This document shows positions 11,280 through 23,700 of a stretch of DNA of 64,000 nucleotides, one piece after another. The notes below the pieces were generated by a model. It did no database searches and had not been told where the DNA came from. It saw only the letters and a program-made list of their open reading frames with translations. This DNA comes from Symbiodinium natans. Lineage: Eukaryota > Sar > Dinophyceae > Suessiales > Symbiodiniaceae. Numbering within the stretch: position 1 is the first letter of the stretch; the number at the start of each line of letters is the position of its first letter. The position numbers and the translations under genes were made by a program. The DNA lies in the NCBI GenBank assembly GCA_905221605.1, contig CAJNDS010002782.1, forward strand, positions 72,001 through 136,000, written 5' to 3'.

Positions 11280-11548
11280 ACTGGAAAACCAAACACAGCC
11301 AAAACCAACAAAAAACCAAAAACTGAAAAACCAAAAAAACCAAAACCAAAAAAACCAAAACCAAAAAAACCAAAACCAAAAAAACCAAAACCAAAAAAAC
11401 CAAAACCAAAAAAACCAAAAATGAGGAACTTTTCGATGTAAGGGCTGATAATAAGCCACTTCCAGGAGTTCCCCAAAATTGTTTTTTTTGGTTTTTTTGG
11501 TTTTGTTGGTTTTGGTTTTTTTGGTTTTCCAGTTTTTGGTTTTTTTGT
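11280..11548. repeat. A-rich tandem repeat and its T-rich inverted partner
   Basis: About seven copies of a 15-base unit CCAAAACCAAAAAAA lie at 11313-11425. A T-rich partner at 11483-11548 (GGTTTTTTTGGTTTTGTTGG...) is its reverse complement, and CTGGAAAACCAAA (11280s) pairs with TTTGGTTTTCCAG (11521s). The two arms could fold back. Minus-strand frames here (GFFGFGFFGFG) only translate the repeat. Confidence 0.85.
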
Positions 11549-11553
11549 TGTGT

Positions 11554-11610
11554 GGGTATAATGAGTTCGCTGCGAGAAAGCAACAAAAACGCAGCGGGCT
11601 CATTTTACCC
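11554..11610. repeat. Hairpin at the right end of the transposon
   Basis: Arms 11554-11574 and 11590-11610 pair at 18 of 21 positions around a 15-base loop that contains AAGCAACAAAAA. The right arm plus loop is the terminal inverted repeat itself, so the element's right end carries one and a half copies of the terminus. Confidence 0.75.
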
Positions 11611-11789
11611 CCAAACCGAAACTTGTATGCTTGTATTTCAATGCCTCATACCGGGTTGCCTGTGGTTTTCAATGTACATGGCGAGGCTCTTTAAGCACTG
11701 GGATGTGTTGGTGCATCTAGAGTGGTGTTCTTTGACTGAACTGTTTTCGGAAGGATCAAAGAGAAGCCCGAAAATACGGCTACGTCCAA

Positions 11790-12150
11790 CCTATGGGTAG
11801 GCCTCACCTCGGCCTATGGGTAGCCTACGTATAGGCCTACCTCGGGCCTAGGGTGGCTCCGCCCCATCTAATGTGTTGTGGGCGGAGCTATACCATGAGC
11901 TCTTTTTGGCTGAGGTTTAAGGTTTCGGGTTACTGCGAAGAAATACAACGCTGGGCACACGAGTAGGCCTGTGGGAAGCCTTACGGGTAGGCCTGTGGGT
12001 AACCTGCCTGTCGGCCCAGGGGGTAGGCCTGTGGGTAGCCCTATCCATGGGTGGGTAGCCTGCAGTCGGCCTACCTGTAGGCTACCCCGACCCCCTCGGT
12101 TCGGCTACCGTAGGCTCTGCGCGTAGGCCTTTGGTAGCCTATACGTTTGG
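11790..12150. repeat. GTAGGCCT/GGGTAGCC minisatellite
   Basis: A degenerate tandem array of units about 20-25 bases long built on GGGTAGGCCT, GTAGCCTAC and CTACCTGTAGGC. The core GTAGGCCTAC is palindromic. The array sits directly beyond the transposon; no gene is seen in it. Confidence 0.8.
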
Positions 12151-13380
12151 GCTTCTTTACCACGGGGGAAAGGCTTGTGTGGGCATTTGCACCCAGAGTA
12201 TGAAATGTACGGACAAACCTCGAAGCAACCGAAGCATGCAAGTCTGAAGGAATCTGCGAAGCAACCAAAGCATGCAAGTCTGACGGAGCTACGGTTTTCA
12301 TCAACAAGACCGCACTGCAAGACAGCCCAACCCCATGCATTCCATGAAAGGGGTAGTGTGGAGGGACAACATAGCAGATGCCCTATAACCCTAAGTGCTA
12401 CATGGGCTCCAGCCTGCAGGCCCCGACCTGCCAGTGCTTCGGAAGTGAGACAGCTGCCGAATGCAACGATGCGACTTTGAGTGCACTGGTCAAAGGGCTT
12501 TTGTGGTCCTTGTTCCGAGCTCCCAGCTATGTAGCCATTTGCTCACGCAGAGCTTCGTGTAGGCAACGGCGCTGTTTAAGTCAGACAGCCCAGACAGTGA
12601 ACTGAAACGGCTGTGCGTGTGTATGCCCAGGGGTGCTTTCGCGCGACTTGGCTGAAACTGGTGTGGCTTAATTAGAATGTTGTCGCCGCAAGCTCTTGCC
12701 AAGACCGCAGTCGGATTGTCAGTTGTCGCTGATCTTTGCGCGAGCAGCCCGGAAAGGCCGCCACATATGCCCTCCACTGCAGAGCAGGCCGCTGTTCAGT
12801 CAGAGCATTTTCTGTGAGAGCTAGGAGGTTGGGTGTTGGTTCTTGCATGATATCAAGGTCGATTTGTTAAACTGTATGCTCTCCACAATGCTGTAAGGTA
12901 GTCTGACTGCGTCCTTGCTTGCCCTTTCCATATGCCCTCCGTTGCGGGTTCCAAGCAGGCTTTGTTTTTGCCCCTATGCCATTCAAAGTGAGCATCGCCA
13001 TGATGCCCAGCTATGCCCAGCTACCCATCATTGCAGTGCTCGTGCCTTGCGAGAGGCCCCCTCAACCTTCAACCAAGACACCTTGATACTCGCAGGACGG
13101 CTTTCGCCCAAAGCCCATCTACTCATCGCCATCAGCAGGTGGTGGAAGGCTGTGCAGCCCATGCTTGCATAAAGTGCACCGGAAATGGAGACGAAAGAGT
13201 TCTTGCAGGATTGGCAAGGGCCACATGAGGCTGGCTTCTCAGTTTGGATCTGTCTCTCTGCCTTCCTGCCTGTGTGGGCGGATGTTGGGCGTGTGTGCGT
13301 GTTCGCCGTGTCCTCGACATTTAGCTGGTCGCAGTGGCAGCAACTGTACCAGGTAACCTGCGGTGCTCGCCTCAACCCCT
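12151..13380. other. Spacer without supported gene
   Basis: No frame here combines good codon pattern with plausible splice sites, apart from a possible short exon at 12400-12500 (LQAPTCQCFGSETAAECND). A pair of similar AAGCAACCGAAGCATGCAAGTCTGA-type phrases at about 12222-12283 is a small direct duplication. Confidence 0.3.
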
Positions 13381-13391
13381 GATGTTTTGTG

Positions 13392-14197
13392 CAACACAGG
13401 GCTATGCCGACGCTGGGTGCGAAGCGCCTCGCCAAGGATGACAGCATTTGCAGAGCAATGCCCCTGCTTATATAGTTGGTTTTGCAACATCTTGCAAAGC
13501 AGCTTCCCTTGGCAGAGTTGGCAGGAGCTGAGTGCCGGTCGTCGCATGGAGGAGCAGCTGAAAGAGCCGGAGAGGACCCAGGACAGCCTGAGCCTCGTGA
13601 GCCTCTCTCATGTAAGGAGCATATTGAACCGGAGCATATCTTTTTGAGAAGCGAATCGAAATTGCACTTATTTTGATAACACTTGCAGGAGCAGAGAATG
13701 GAGTTTGTGAAGGCCCTCCGGATCCGTCCTCTGCCAAGACCTGGGACCATGGCACGCCGAACTCCTGTTTGCCTCCACCACTGCATTGCTGCTTTAGGAT
13801 CGCCAGCTGAACGCCGCTTTGGCCACACAACTTGTACCTTGCATTTGTCACCTCACATAGTAATGGCCTGACCAATCCCGGCCATGCATGAGTTTTTGGC
13901 ACCCAGAACCCACGTGCCACAAGCTCACAAGCTGCATCTGCCCCGCTGCTCCGAAACTCTTCAAACAAGCCAGAGCCTCAAACGTTCACAGCTCCCTCAG
14001 GTGTTGCGCAAGAGAAGCTCGTGGAGAGCCAGCGCCGTGAAGAGCAGGCATTGCGCTGGAGGCGGACAGCGGTTTTTTTGTGCAAGGGAGAAGCGCCCCA
14101 CTCAATTGTCAGTTATCTAGAGTTTTGCAAGGGAGTTCTGGAGATCTTGACCCAGAGAGAAAAACGTGAGGTCCATTGGCTGTTTTTGCCTGTTTGA
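13392..14197 (+). CDS. Coiled-coil protein, unrecognised family
   Basis: An early segment with AMPTLGAKRLAKDD at about 13400 may be the N terminus. An exon ending at 13611 reads ELSAGRRMEEQLKEPERTQ and stops at a GTAAGG donor; it joins in phase 0 to an exon starting 13689 (EQRMEFVKALRIRPLPRPG) across a 77-base GT-AG intron. Another exon from 14001 reads VAQEKLVESQRREEQALRWR and runs to TGA at 14195. The Glu/Arg/Gln-rich helices predict coiled coil. No domain identifies its job. It lies 560 bases upstream of the first NAXE exon on the same strand. Confidence 0.5.
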
Positions 14198-14452
14198 CGT
14201 GCGTGCAGCTTTCGTGCAGGAGCTGGCTCAAACCTTGTGAAGATATGACTGCTGATGGGGATAGTTAGTTGGCTTGTTTATCGTAGGTGCAAGGCATGTG
14301 CCTTCCACACAGCTTTGTAAATAGGAAGTGCCCGAAGAGCATTACCTCAGGCAAGATCAGGCAGGCACAGCGTGAGGTGTAGCAAGCCACGTGTGCCTTC
14401 TGCCAAGAGTGGCGAGAAGGCGCGGTTATGCTTGTTGCACGGATAGATGGGC

Positions 14453-14488
<36 letters not shown>
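14453..14488. repeat. (GT)n microsatellite
   Basis: About 18 uninterrupted GT dinucleotides. Confidence 0.95.
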
Positions 14489-14491
<3 letters not shown>

Positions 14492-14757
14492 AAGACACTC
14501 TCTTGGTTTGTACTTTGCTAGCTGAAGGCATGGCCGAGCTACGGGAGGCTGCATGCTTACAACATGATTTGCACGACACATTAACAGGCATTTGTGTCAC
14601 ACGGCACTTTGGCCTGTGAGCTTGCGAGGGTGCGTGCGGTCGTCTCCTGAACCAGAAGGAAGCCATTGCGGTTGATGAGGCCCGGCCCACGTAGCCCACG
14701 CATCCCACGCGTCGGGTCTTGGGGGGGGGGGTGAAGCACAGGGCAGCACAGACTTAG

Positions 14758-17700
14758 CTTCCGCTTCTTGAGGAGCTTATGGCCAGCCCTGGCTTCAGCG
14801 TGGACCAACTTATGGAGTTGGCAGGACCTCACCGAGTTCTATAGAGAATTGAGAGGCTTCGCGGCGAGTTTTGGGGCAGCTTTCAGCTCTTGTGGAAGGC
14901 GAATTCTAATATTTTTTTTGCCGCTGTCCATATTTGGTTTAAGATGGCCTCAGGATATTCTTAGTCGTGCTGATGTCTGCCCGTCGCTCAAGCAGCATGA
15001 GCCACGTTCATGGACCGTTCAGTTAACTCCTCCAGTCCATTGGGGCAGCAGTAGTGGCTTCTCAACTGCCAGGTAACAACTCTTAAGCACAGTGTGAGGC
15101 AACGGGACAAAGGCTAAGACCGGCTTAGACCAGAGGCTTCTTAGCCCTGGCCCGCGCCTCCTTTGCACTTTTGCACCCGCAGCATGCCTGGCACTGGCGC
15201 TGGCGCTGAGCGAGATGCGCTCGATGCGCCGCCAAGGCAGCTTCGGATCGGAGGCCCGGGTTTTGAAAGCCAACCAGGTCATCTCATCTCACCCCAAATC
15301 GAACACAACTTCACTACGCGAGGCTCACGAGTTCTGCTTGCTAGGATGTTTTGTGGGCCCAGCTGAGAGATCTCGAGCAGATCCGGCTCAGCTTCCGCCT
15401 TAGCTATCTGTATGCCAGCCTCAAGTGCAGGGCCTGCTGCCCACTGCATCCCACGATCCAGCTCTCAAGAGTGTGAGGGGGACATGGCGAATCTGGTTGC
15501 TCGATGTGTTTCGCTCCAAGTACATCCTGTCACTGAGGAGTCGATTATGCAGTCCGCACCACGCGGGCTGGCTCCTAAGTGGTTGTGCTACGGCACAGCT
15601 TTTGCCCGGGAGAGGGCTTCGAGTTCTCAAAAACATGATGGGTTCACCCTGTCGCAGAAGCTGAACAAGACGGGCCCGTTTCTCAGGTGAAGGCTGCATC
15701 CCTGCTGTGTGCGGCGCTCGGATCCAGTGAGGAGGTCACCAAGAGCGGAATCTCCCAGAGCTAAGGGAAGCTTAGGTTGCGGCTCGTCGCTGGGTCTGCT
15801 GGGCTTCGTGATAGCAGGTGGGTTGGCGATGCTCAGTATGACATGGATTATCTGAACAAGTCGGCATACTATGCACACAGACCCAGTTTGCAGCCATAGT
15901 GCTTGTGGTGCCCTCTTCCAATAGTACTGCCATTATATGACTGCAAGTAAGCATGCCCCTGTCAATCGTATGACTATGAAGTGTTTTGGCTTTTACGACA
16001 TCGAGGTTGCAAGGTAAGGTTACTGGCCTCCCTTGACTTCTTTCATCGCAGGTGGAATGGGTTTGGGCAAGGTCTTCATGCCGGATGCCCAGTTGCAGCG
16101 CCATTGAGTTCACGATTCGTGAGCGCGAACTAGGTCGGAGTAGGAACTGTGTTGGAACTGTGATGGAACTGTGATTCCGAGTCGGTGTTCGTCTGACCAA
16201 GATCGAGGGAGAGGTCAGGAGTACAGCTTCCGCAGTGCAACCAAGGGCAGACCACGAGGTGAACGTGCGGGGCGAAAGCTTCGCCTCAGGTGCGAGCATC
16301 AAGTAGGTTAGTTTCTCATGTGATCTCTTCTCTCAGTGGGTACTGGGGGCTGTAGAAAGTTTCTTGGCTAGCAGAATTCCGAGTATGAGCACCGAGTTAG
16401 GCGAGCCCGCGCTAGAATTCAACATGTGCTGCTGCTACAGGTTGAATCAGCCTGAAACTAACACAACTTCGGCAGGCCATAACTACTACCCCTCCACAGT
16501 CAGCGAGATGGTGAGAGATCGCGAAAGCTAGGAGCCAAGTCCAGGGCTGCCACGGACACTGGTTTAGGATTTAGGGTTTGGGTTTAGGGTTTAGGGTTTA
16601 GGGTTTAGGGTTTAGGGTTTAGGGTTTAGGGTTTAGGGTTTAGGGTTTAGGGTTTAGGGTTTAAAGTTTAGGGTTTAGGGTTTAGGGTTTAGGGTTTAGG
16701 GTTTGCTGTGATAGGGCGTAGCGGCGTAGATGCTGTGAAGGTTAGGTTTCGGAACAAGCTCGAAAGCTTCGTGAGGTGCGAAGAGCAGCTTTGGCCCGAT
16801 TGTGGAGGGCCATCTGACACTTTTCTCCCACCCCACACCGTCCAAAGCGGCAAAGCCACCCAAACCTATTTCTTTTAGGGTTTTTTCCTAACCTCAGACA
16901 ACAGTCCACTTCTAAAAACTTAATTCAGTTTCATGACGTTCGCTGGGTCCGAGAGTCAAAGGAATCCGGGGTCGAGTTTCAGGGAGGGTCGCAGACATTA
17001 ATGGTCGGGGGAGGGTCAGGGCCAAGAGGGGTCAGACCCAAAAAAATAAATCTTTGCGCACCCGCCCTGCCTGAGCCGGCCTGAAGCCACCTGTCGCTGC
17101 GGCGAAGGGTCCGGGTTCTCCTGGGCTGAGGCCCTGGGGGTACCCCCCCCTGAAAAGGGTCTAGGATTGGGACTTACTTTATTACAGGGACCAGTACTGG
17201 TCCCGAGGAGAACGTGTTCGGGCGAGCGACCTGGGTCGGCTTGCGCCGAAAGGGCTTAAGCGCCGCGCCCCAACGTAGGGAGGCGGCCTAGGCCCTGAGT
17301 TTAGGGTTTAGGGTTTAGGGTCTAGGGTTTAGGGTTTAGGGTTTCTTGTGCCACTGCTCCATACTATACCAAGGTCCTATGGGCAAATGCTTCTATGGAT
17401 TTACCAGCGCTGGGGCTTTTGCCATTTGGATGTCCTGGTATCCCTGGCATCTGCAAAACGTGTACCTCCCGGCTCAGGACTGGAATTATAGGCCTCCGTA
17501 CATTCGCCGATGTACATTTTTATACATTTCGAGCCAATGCAAGTGTTTGAAGGTCTGCAACGTCTGCCGTTTCTGTTTTCTTTCTGACTGACCTGGCAGG
17601 ATGATGCTGTGTGCGGGTGCAGCGTCATGACCCTTCGTACACTGGTGCGACTCCCAGCCTTTGCAGCATCGGGCCGTTCCAAAGGCTAAGGCAGGCGTAG

Positions 17701-20700
17701 CGGAAGCTCGCATCCGTTGCCTGCTTGTGGGGCTTGGTGCGAAAACGGTCCTTGTCACCCCCACGCAAGTTCGACAGGATGGACCAGGTTGCAGTCCCCC
17801 GCAATAAGTAAATCTGTCAGCGCCGTCCTCTGCCCCATCAGCCCCAATCAAACACGTTGCGAGATTTGGCCAGAAGCACGTACATCTCAGAGAGCTCCTA
17901 CCCTGCAATTGCCCACCGCCGCAGGCGGTTGCATGAAAGCACGACTCGTGGAGCACAGCGGAGCCTTGCAAGGTGCCACCCATCTCCATGCTGCTGGTGT
18001 CCATCATCACTGTGGTGCCCTTCAGAGAGGCGCTGTGCGTGACTGTGGCAGAGGGCAAATGCCGCAAGCAACAGCATTGCATCGCCCTTGGTCCCTTGGG
18101 CGTGGCAGGCAGACTCCATAGAAGCTGCCAGCACCGTAATCCATGCCATGGCCCAGGGCTGAGAAGAATGTTGTGCTTGAGAGGCCGAAGCCAGGTTATG
18201 GTTCAGCCTGCTGCTTTTGCGCACTCTACCCTCGGCTCTTGTAGTCTCTCTGTGCTAGCAGAGACGGCAATGATCGCCCAGTCTGTCCAGGCAGCAACGC
18301 TCGCCATGGGCGGCTACTGCGCCAGTGGCCCAGAGAGAAGAGGCGGATTTGTTCTAAGGAAGGGGTTTGCTTGGGGTTGCCAGGATCAATCCTCACAGGA
18401 AGACTGCACGGGTCAGAGTGGAGAGCTACGTCTCAGGTATGTTTCTGCTGAGAAGTTTCTGTCGACATATCCTAAGGTGCTGGAGTGGTACACACTGAAC
18501 ATCGCCAAGGATGTGAGGTGTTGTTCTGCAAGCGGATGGCAAAGTCGCAAATCTCAAAAGGCTCTGAAGCCTGTTCAGGATGAGTCAGCGTGAGCGGCAG
18601 CTGCGGCAGCTGCTCAACTTACTGCTGGGATTCTGCACCTTTGGTCCGCTCCTCGATGTGATGTATCACGGGAAAGAAACTCCTGAGAGTTGTTCCCCCC
18701 CCCCCCCCCCGCTTCGTTTGAGAGTAAGGACTGGTTGTGACCGGTGTGGTTGCGCAGCCTGAGCCCCGGCACCCCCCACGGGCCAAGACCGTGTGAAATC
18801 TCACTGTCGAGATGCTCGGAAGGGCGTATGGTCACCCTTCAGAGCTGTTGCTAAGGCATCCCGAGCGATTCGGCGTCTGCTGCGGGGACCAGTACATCAT
18901 CCCGAATGTGTCCAGCTCATCCGGGCTTGCTGGCAACATGAAAGTGGACCAGGTGTTACAAGAATGTTTGTGTATTGGCAAACATTGTGAGCAACTGCAG
19001 GTCACTGACATTGTCGCATCGTACAACCGCGGTGCGAGCCTGACGAAAGGGGTTTCTCTTTCGAGCCCTGAGCCGTGAATGCCAATACACCTGGCGCGCG
19101 TTCTCGTCCGCTTCTGGCTGTGGAAGCAGAAGCTGCTTTGAAAGTGGAGCTTTTCTTACAGCGAAATCTGAGAGCACACAGTTGCTGAGGTGCCTACCAA
19201 CAGGGAACGCGGAATGAGCTTCTCGGACTTGAACTGGAATCCCGCAGCTTTGAACTTCAGACTTCAACTTTAGGCCTGCGGTTGTGAGTGCCAGGTTCTT
19301 AGTGCAGCACCACAAGGCGGGGGTAAAGGGCCGCATGCAATGAGACCGAACCTGGAGTGTTCGAGGTTGGGCTGGTGGACACTGCCCATGGTCTGGCCAA
19401 ATGCTCAGCTTGTTACGTACGTTTGATGCAGTGATGATGGAATTGATGGAGAGCGATGGTCTAGCCGACGGTGCTGGTAAGGCTTTGGCTTTCAAGCTGG
19501 GCATGTTCTGGTTCGAGGCCGGGAGGCGGTGACCAATTGCGTCAAGTGTAGTGTCCTCAACATTGGGAATATCTTGGGTTGCCGAGCGTAGTGATGCCGC
19601 TCAACATTCCGTTTGCTGCGCTGGCATTGGGAAGTGGACTGACCTTCCGTCCAGTTGTCGTTTGCTGTAGGTCTCAGCCGGCCTGCTGCTACTCACCAGC
19701 CACTTCGTGATCTGGCTTTATTGCCCGGAGCGCCACCTGAGAATCCGGGAAACCACGGCTTGTTACAATTCTGGGAGGGGTGCCGGGAAGCCATGCTCAA
19801 AACCCAAATGCCGCCCCAGCTTGTTGTGTCCTCTCTGCCAGGGATTTGAAGGAGGGTACCTCGATCGCCAGCTCCCCCGGAGCGATCCCTCCTCAGATGG
19901 CGAGGCGCGGGCAGCGGCAAATGATGGGGGGCTCCCCAGTAGATCCTCTGCAGTTGAGAAACGAAGCTACCAACGCAAAGAGATGTCGGTCAGGAAGACC
20001 TCGATGCCGATGATGATGACGTCCAGCCCTCTCAGGGCCAGGAAGCATCCGTCCAGAGTCCAGATGTTTAGCACTGGCCCAAGATGCCCACCCCAACCCC
20101 CCCGGCTCCGAGGTTTCCAATGCGTCGGTGTGATGAAGCGCACGCCGGCACCAAAAGAGGGTGGGTGCCAAGGGAATTCTCAGCCCAAAGCCCCTAGACC
20201 ACCTAATTAGATCCTCAAGCCCTTCAGCCTGTAACCCCCAACAGCCAGAGCTCGAAAGATTGGACTTCAAACGGCCCTGGATAGGTTGAAACCTTCTTTT
20301 GACGGGTCCGCCAGTTCGCCTGTTCTGCAGACCAGTAACTGTCCACCCGTCAGAGCACATGTGAGGCGCTTTAGTTGTAGCGTTAGGCTATGTTATGTAC
20401 ATGTACCGGAGCTCAGTTTTTCAGTGTTATGCAGAATCCACGCACCAACATGTCTTCGCAGAATCTGCACTCTAAAGGTTTTCCAGTATGTCCAGCCTGG
20501 CTGCCATGTATGCTCGCGGCCGTCCCACGGCTGTGCTGGCCAGAAAGTGCAAAGGGGCTGAAGCAGCTGGAAACCACTACCAGCACCCTGACTTCTAATC
20601 TGTAATGCAACACTGGCTGCGCATGCACGAGCTCCAGCATAAGTTCAGTCTGAGATGAACTTGGGGCTCTGAAGTGAATCCAGCTCATGTAAGCCTACTG

Positions 20701-23700
20701 AGAAGCTGCTCTGCACTCCCCCAAGGCAGTCTCTTGAAAAGAAGCCCACTGCAACGTTGGGCCGAGGGCAGCGTGCCTTGCCTTCGGATCTATTTTCTGT
20801 TTTTGGTGACGTCTATGACTATGCGTCATGAAGCAGTCAGAACTATTTCCGAGGGTAGCCGCTATTTCAGGGTCAGGAGATGTCATTGCGTCAGTTGCGC
20901 CGGTGGTTCCTCTCGCTGGCCATGGCAGCTTGACCCAGGACCTTAAACCCTAGGCACCAAACCTTGTCATTGGCGACAGGAATGGCAGCGAGCGGTACCT
21001 CGGGTGCAATGAGGATGTTCTCTCACACAGGTCCTGGCTTCTGCTTGGGCTTCAGTGTTCAGCATTTTACTGTTGGATCTTGCCGTTAATAAACAACAGT
21101 CCTCTGCAAAGCCAGTTGCCAGTGCATGTGCTGCCAAAAAGCCGTGGATATAGCACGCATCTGTCTCCGAAGTTGTGCCAAGACGACACGATTTGATTGA
21201 GGTGCACTCGCTCGAAGAGGCCTCGGCTCATGGAGAGCCAGTCAGAGTTCTTCAGGCTCGGCACCCCTCGGCTGATTCCAAGATTCAAGCTCCCACGTTG
21301 CTGCAACGTGTGCTCGTTATGCTGAGTGTTCCCTCCCCTAAGCTCCCTCCCCAGGCTTCCCTCCCCCCTTTGGGGCCCTCTGTACCCTGTTGGGATCCCT
21401 TTGGGATCCCTTGGGGTGGGCAGGCCAAGACCTCGAAGCTCCTGGCATCGCTGAGGAGCGCTTCGCAGTGGCGTGTCGCCGTGGGCCTGTTCGAAGGCGG
21501 GAAGGAGTTTTGGGCTTCGGGTTTGGGGTTTAGGGTTTAGGGTTTGGGGTTTTGGGGCTCTAGGGGTTCTTGTGTTGCGGGGCAGCCCGGACAGTTCAGA
21601 TTCGGACGGAGCTGCGTGACAACCTGACTGAGGCCTGCCGGCGGTCAACATCCCTCGAAGCCCTGGAATCTATTCAGCGATGATGAGCATTCTGGCCTCT
21701 CGCCATCTTTGGCAAGATGCGTTGGCCGTCCTTCGTGATGCAGAGTTAGAAAGCACCCAAGTCGGACCTGCATTGCCAGCACCTCCTCTTGATGCTGCCG
21801 TTTACAATGCTGTGATAACAACATGTGCCCGAGCATCGCGCTGGCAGTGGTCTCTGTTTCTATTGGCGTACCTGCGAGAGGCAGGAAGTGACACCCCAGT
21901 TCCCAATGTGATAAGCTTCAATGCGGCCATCCATGCCTGTGAGCGGCGTGGTTTGTGGGAGCAGGGGCTTCTCTTGCTGGAGAGCCTTTCCGAGGTAGCT
22001 CGAGTCCAGTCCTCCTCTCTGAACTGTGCCATAAGTGCCTGTGAGAAAGGGCAGCAGTGGCAAGCGGCCCTGTTCTTGCTAAGCCGCTTCGGCGCGTATG
22101 GGTGTCAACGCAGCCTGCTGACCTATGGGGCCGCATCCGCTGCTTGTGCCGTCAGCCAGTGCTGGGAGACAGCCCTGGAGCTTCTCGCTGACATGAGGCA
22201 GATGGTCATAAAACCAAGCCGGGAGATGGTGAACTGCCTTGTGGAGGTCTGCAGGCGGAGCTGGGCATGGCAGCAGGGTCTCGACTTAGTCGCTCAGAGC
22301 TGCAAGGGTTTGGGCTCCTTCCGACAACGTGCGGCCCTCTTGCAGGCCTTGGAGGCCAGCCAGGTCTATGTCGAGTGCCTGCGAAAGCCAAAGGGCATTC
22401 CAACTGCCAGTGTCGTCATGCGGACTACATCGCCCCTCGAGCTGCGACAAGCCGCCCTCTCCAACGAGCACTTTGTGTGGCAAAATTCCAGACCTGCAAT
22501 CGTTGCTTCTGCTGAATGGCTTTCCCTTGCGAGTGTTCTAGCCACAGATTGCATTCGCCAGTCGTTGGAGCAGCAGAACGGATTCGGAAGCCGCTGGCGG
22601 ACGAAGCCGCCGAACGACAGAGATTCTTTGCAATCCAGCAGCGTCTCTATCGTTTATGCTAACAGAAGAGGAAAAAGGAAGCTTTCGCTGTCGTGTGCTG
22701 GGTGGACATACTTGATGCCCAGTAATGTTGGGTAGGCTCGTGGATATAGGCCGGACCTAGCGACCTCTCGAAGCCACAACACGCGTGTAGCACAACGGCT
22801 CGAACCAATAGCAACGAAGATATAATACTTCATCACTTTGCTTCGGCCCAGCAGCGATTTGTCTACACGGGGTTGCAGCACCATCTTCTCGCGGTCTCAT
22901 TAGGGTACGGCGCGGTTTCAATAGGAATCGCTTGTCGCCTGAACATACATCCAGACCTCCAACCCGAAGCTAAACCCCTGAAACCTGAAGCTTGCCAGCT
23001 ATCTTGAGAGGGTTCATCTTGGGGGCGAAAACGCGACTTAGGAGTTGACGTGCTTTGGGCCAGAGCCCAGTGCCCATCCTGGGCCAACTCTGAACCCCAA
23101 AGCTCCCGCAATCACCACAACCCTCCAACCGGAATTTTCTGTTCTAAAACGCTTAAAACCTCCTGGTATCTCTTAGTCTTGTGTTTCGGTCGAAGGGCTT
23201 TGGTGCGTTTCAGTTTTTTGAGGGGCTGGGGGGTGTGAGCAAAGCTACAGGGGCCCGCTCTCATGTTTGTTGCATCCTATTGAGGACTCTCTGTGGCCTG
23301 TGCCGTGGCCACTTCATTTCCGCTTGCACAGTGCGCAGCCTTGAGCAGCTTTCGCTACCCCGACAAACCTTTGTAACGAACCATTTTGGGCTTTTGCCGT
23401 GGCCGTGCATCAAGAAGCTTTGCTTGCAAGGCTCTGTTTGTAAACCGCCTCTGTTCACATCGCAGATAGCTGGAGGTACTCGGAAAAGCCTCAAGTGCTG
23501 CTAATTTGCGGTCCAGGCAACAACGGTGGAGCTGCTTGCTGGCAGATTTGTGTGCACTTCCTGACCTCAATTACTGCGAGCGATGCCCGCCCAGTCCTAG
23601 TGCTGAAAGCCCCCCAGGATGGCTTGGTCGCTGCAAGGCATCTTCATCACTTCGGCACCTGGCTGAGATGTGATCCTCAGGCCTCAGGCCTTGTGCTCAG

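Larger units (their letters stand above)
9980..11620. mobile_element. Non-autonomous DNA transposon with AT-rich core
   Basis: The segment 9984-10029 is repeated in inverted orientation at 11575-11619; the inner 36 bases (9994-10029 against 11575-11610) differ at only two positions. The 9-base sequence ACTTGTATG stands in direct orientation on both sides (9971-9979 and 11621-11629), as expected for a target-site duplication. A 9-base duplication is typical of Mutator-like elements. No transposase frame is present, so it would depend on another copy. The interior is the AT-rich block at 10200-11195 plus A-rich/T-rich arms. Four extra bases at the left end mean the exact terminus is uncertain. 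Confidence 0.7.

Noticed and set aside
11174-11603. Minus-strand frames rich in Phe-Gly or Lys-Thr-Asn
   Set aside because: They translate the A-rich 15-base repeat inside the transposon.
13028-13828. Minus-strand frame of 266 codons
   Set aside because: It runs antisense to plus-strand exons that have clean splice sites, its composition is Cys/Ser/Arg-rich without domain, and no minus-strand splice context was seen.
16561-17344. Chromosome end
   Set aside because: Telomere-type arrays here are flanked on both sides by genes, so they are interstitial.
22735-22870. Possible minus-strand tRNA, from a B-box-like GGTTCGAGCC
   Set aside because: No A box and no acceptor or anticodon stems could be found at the right spacing.
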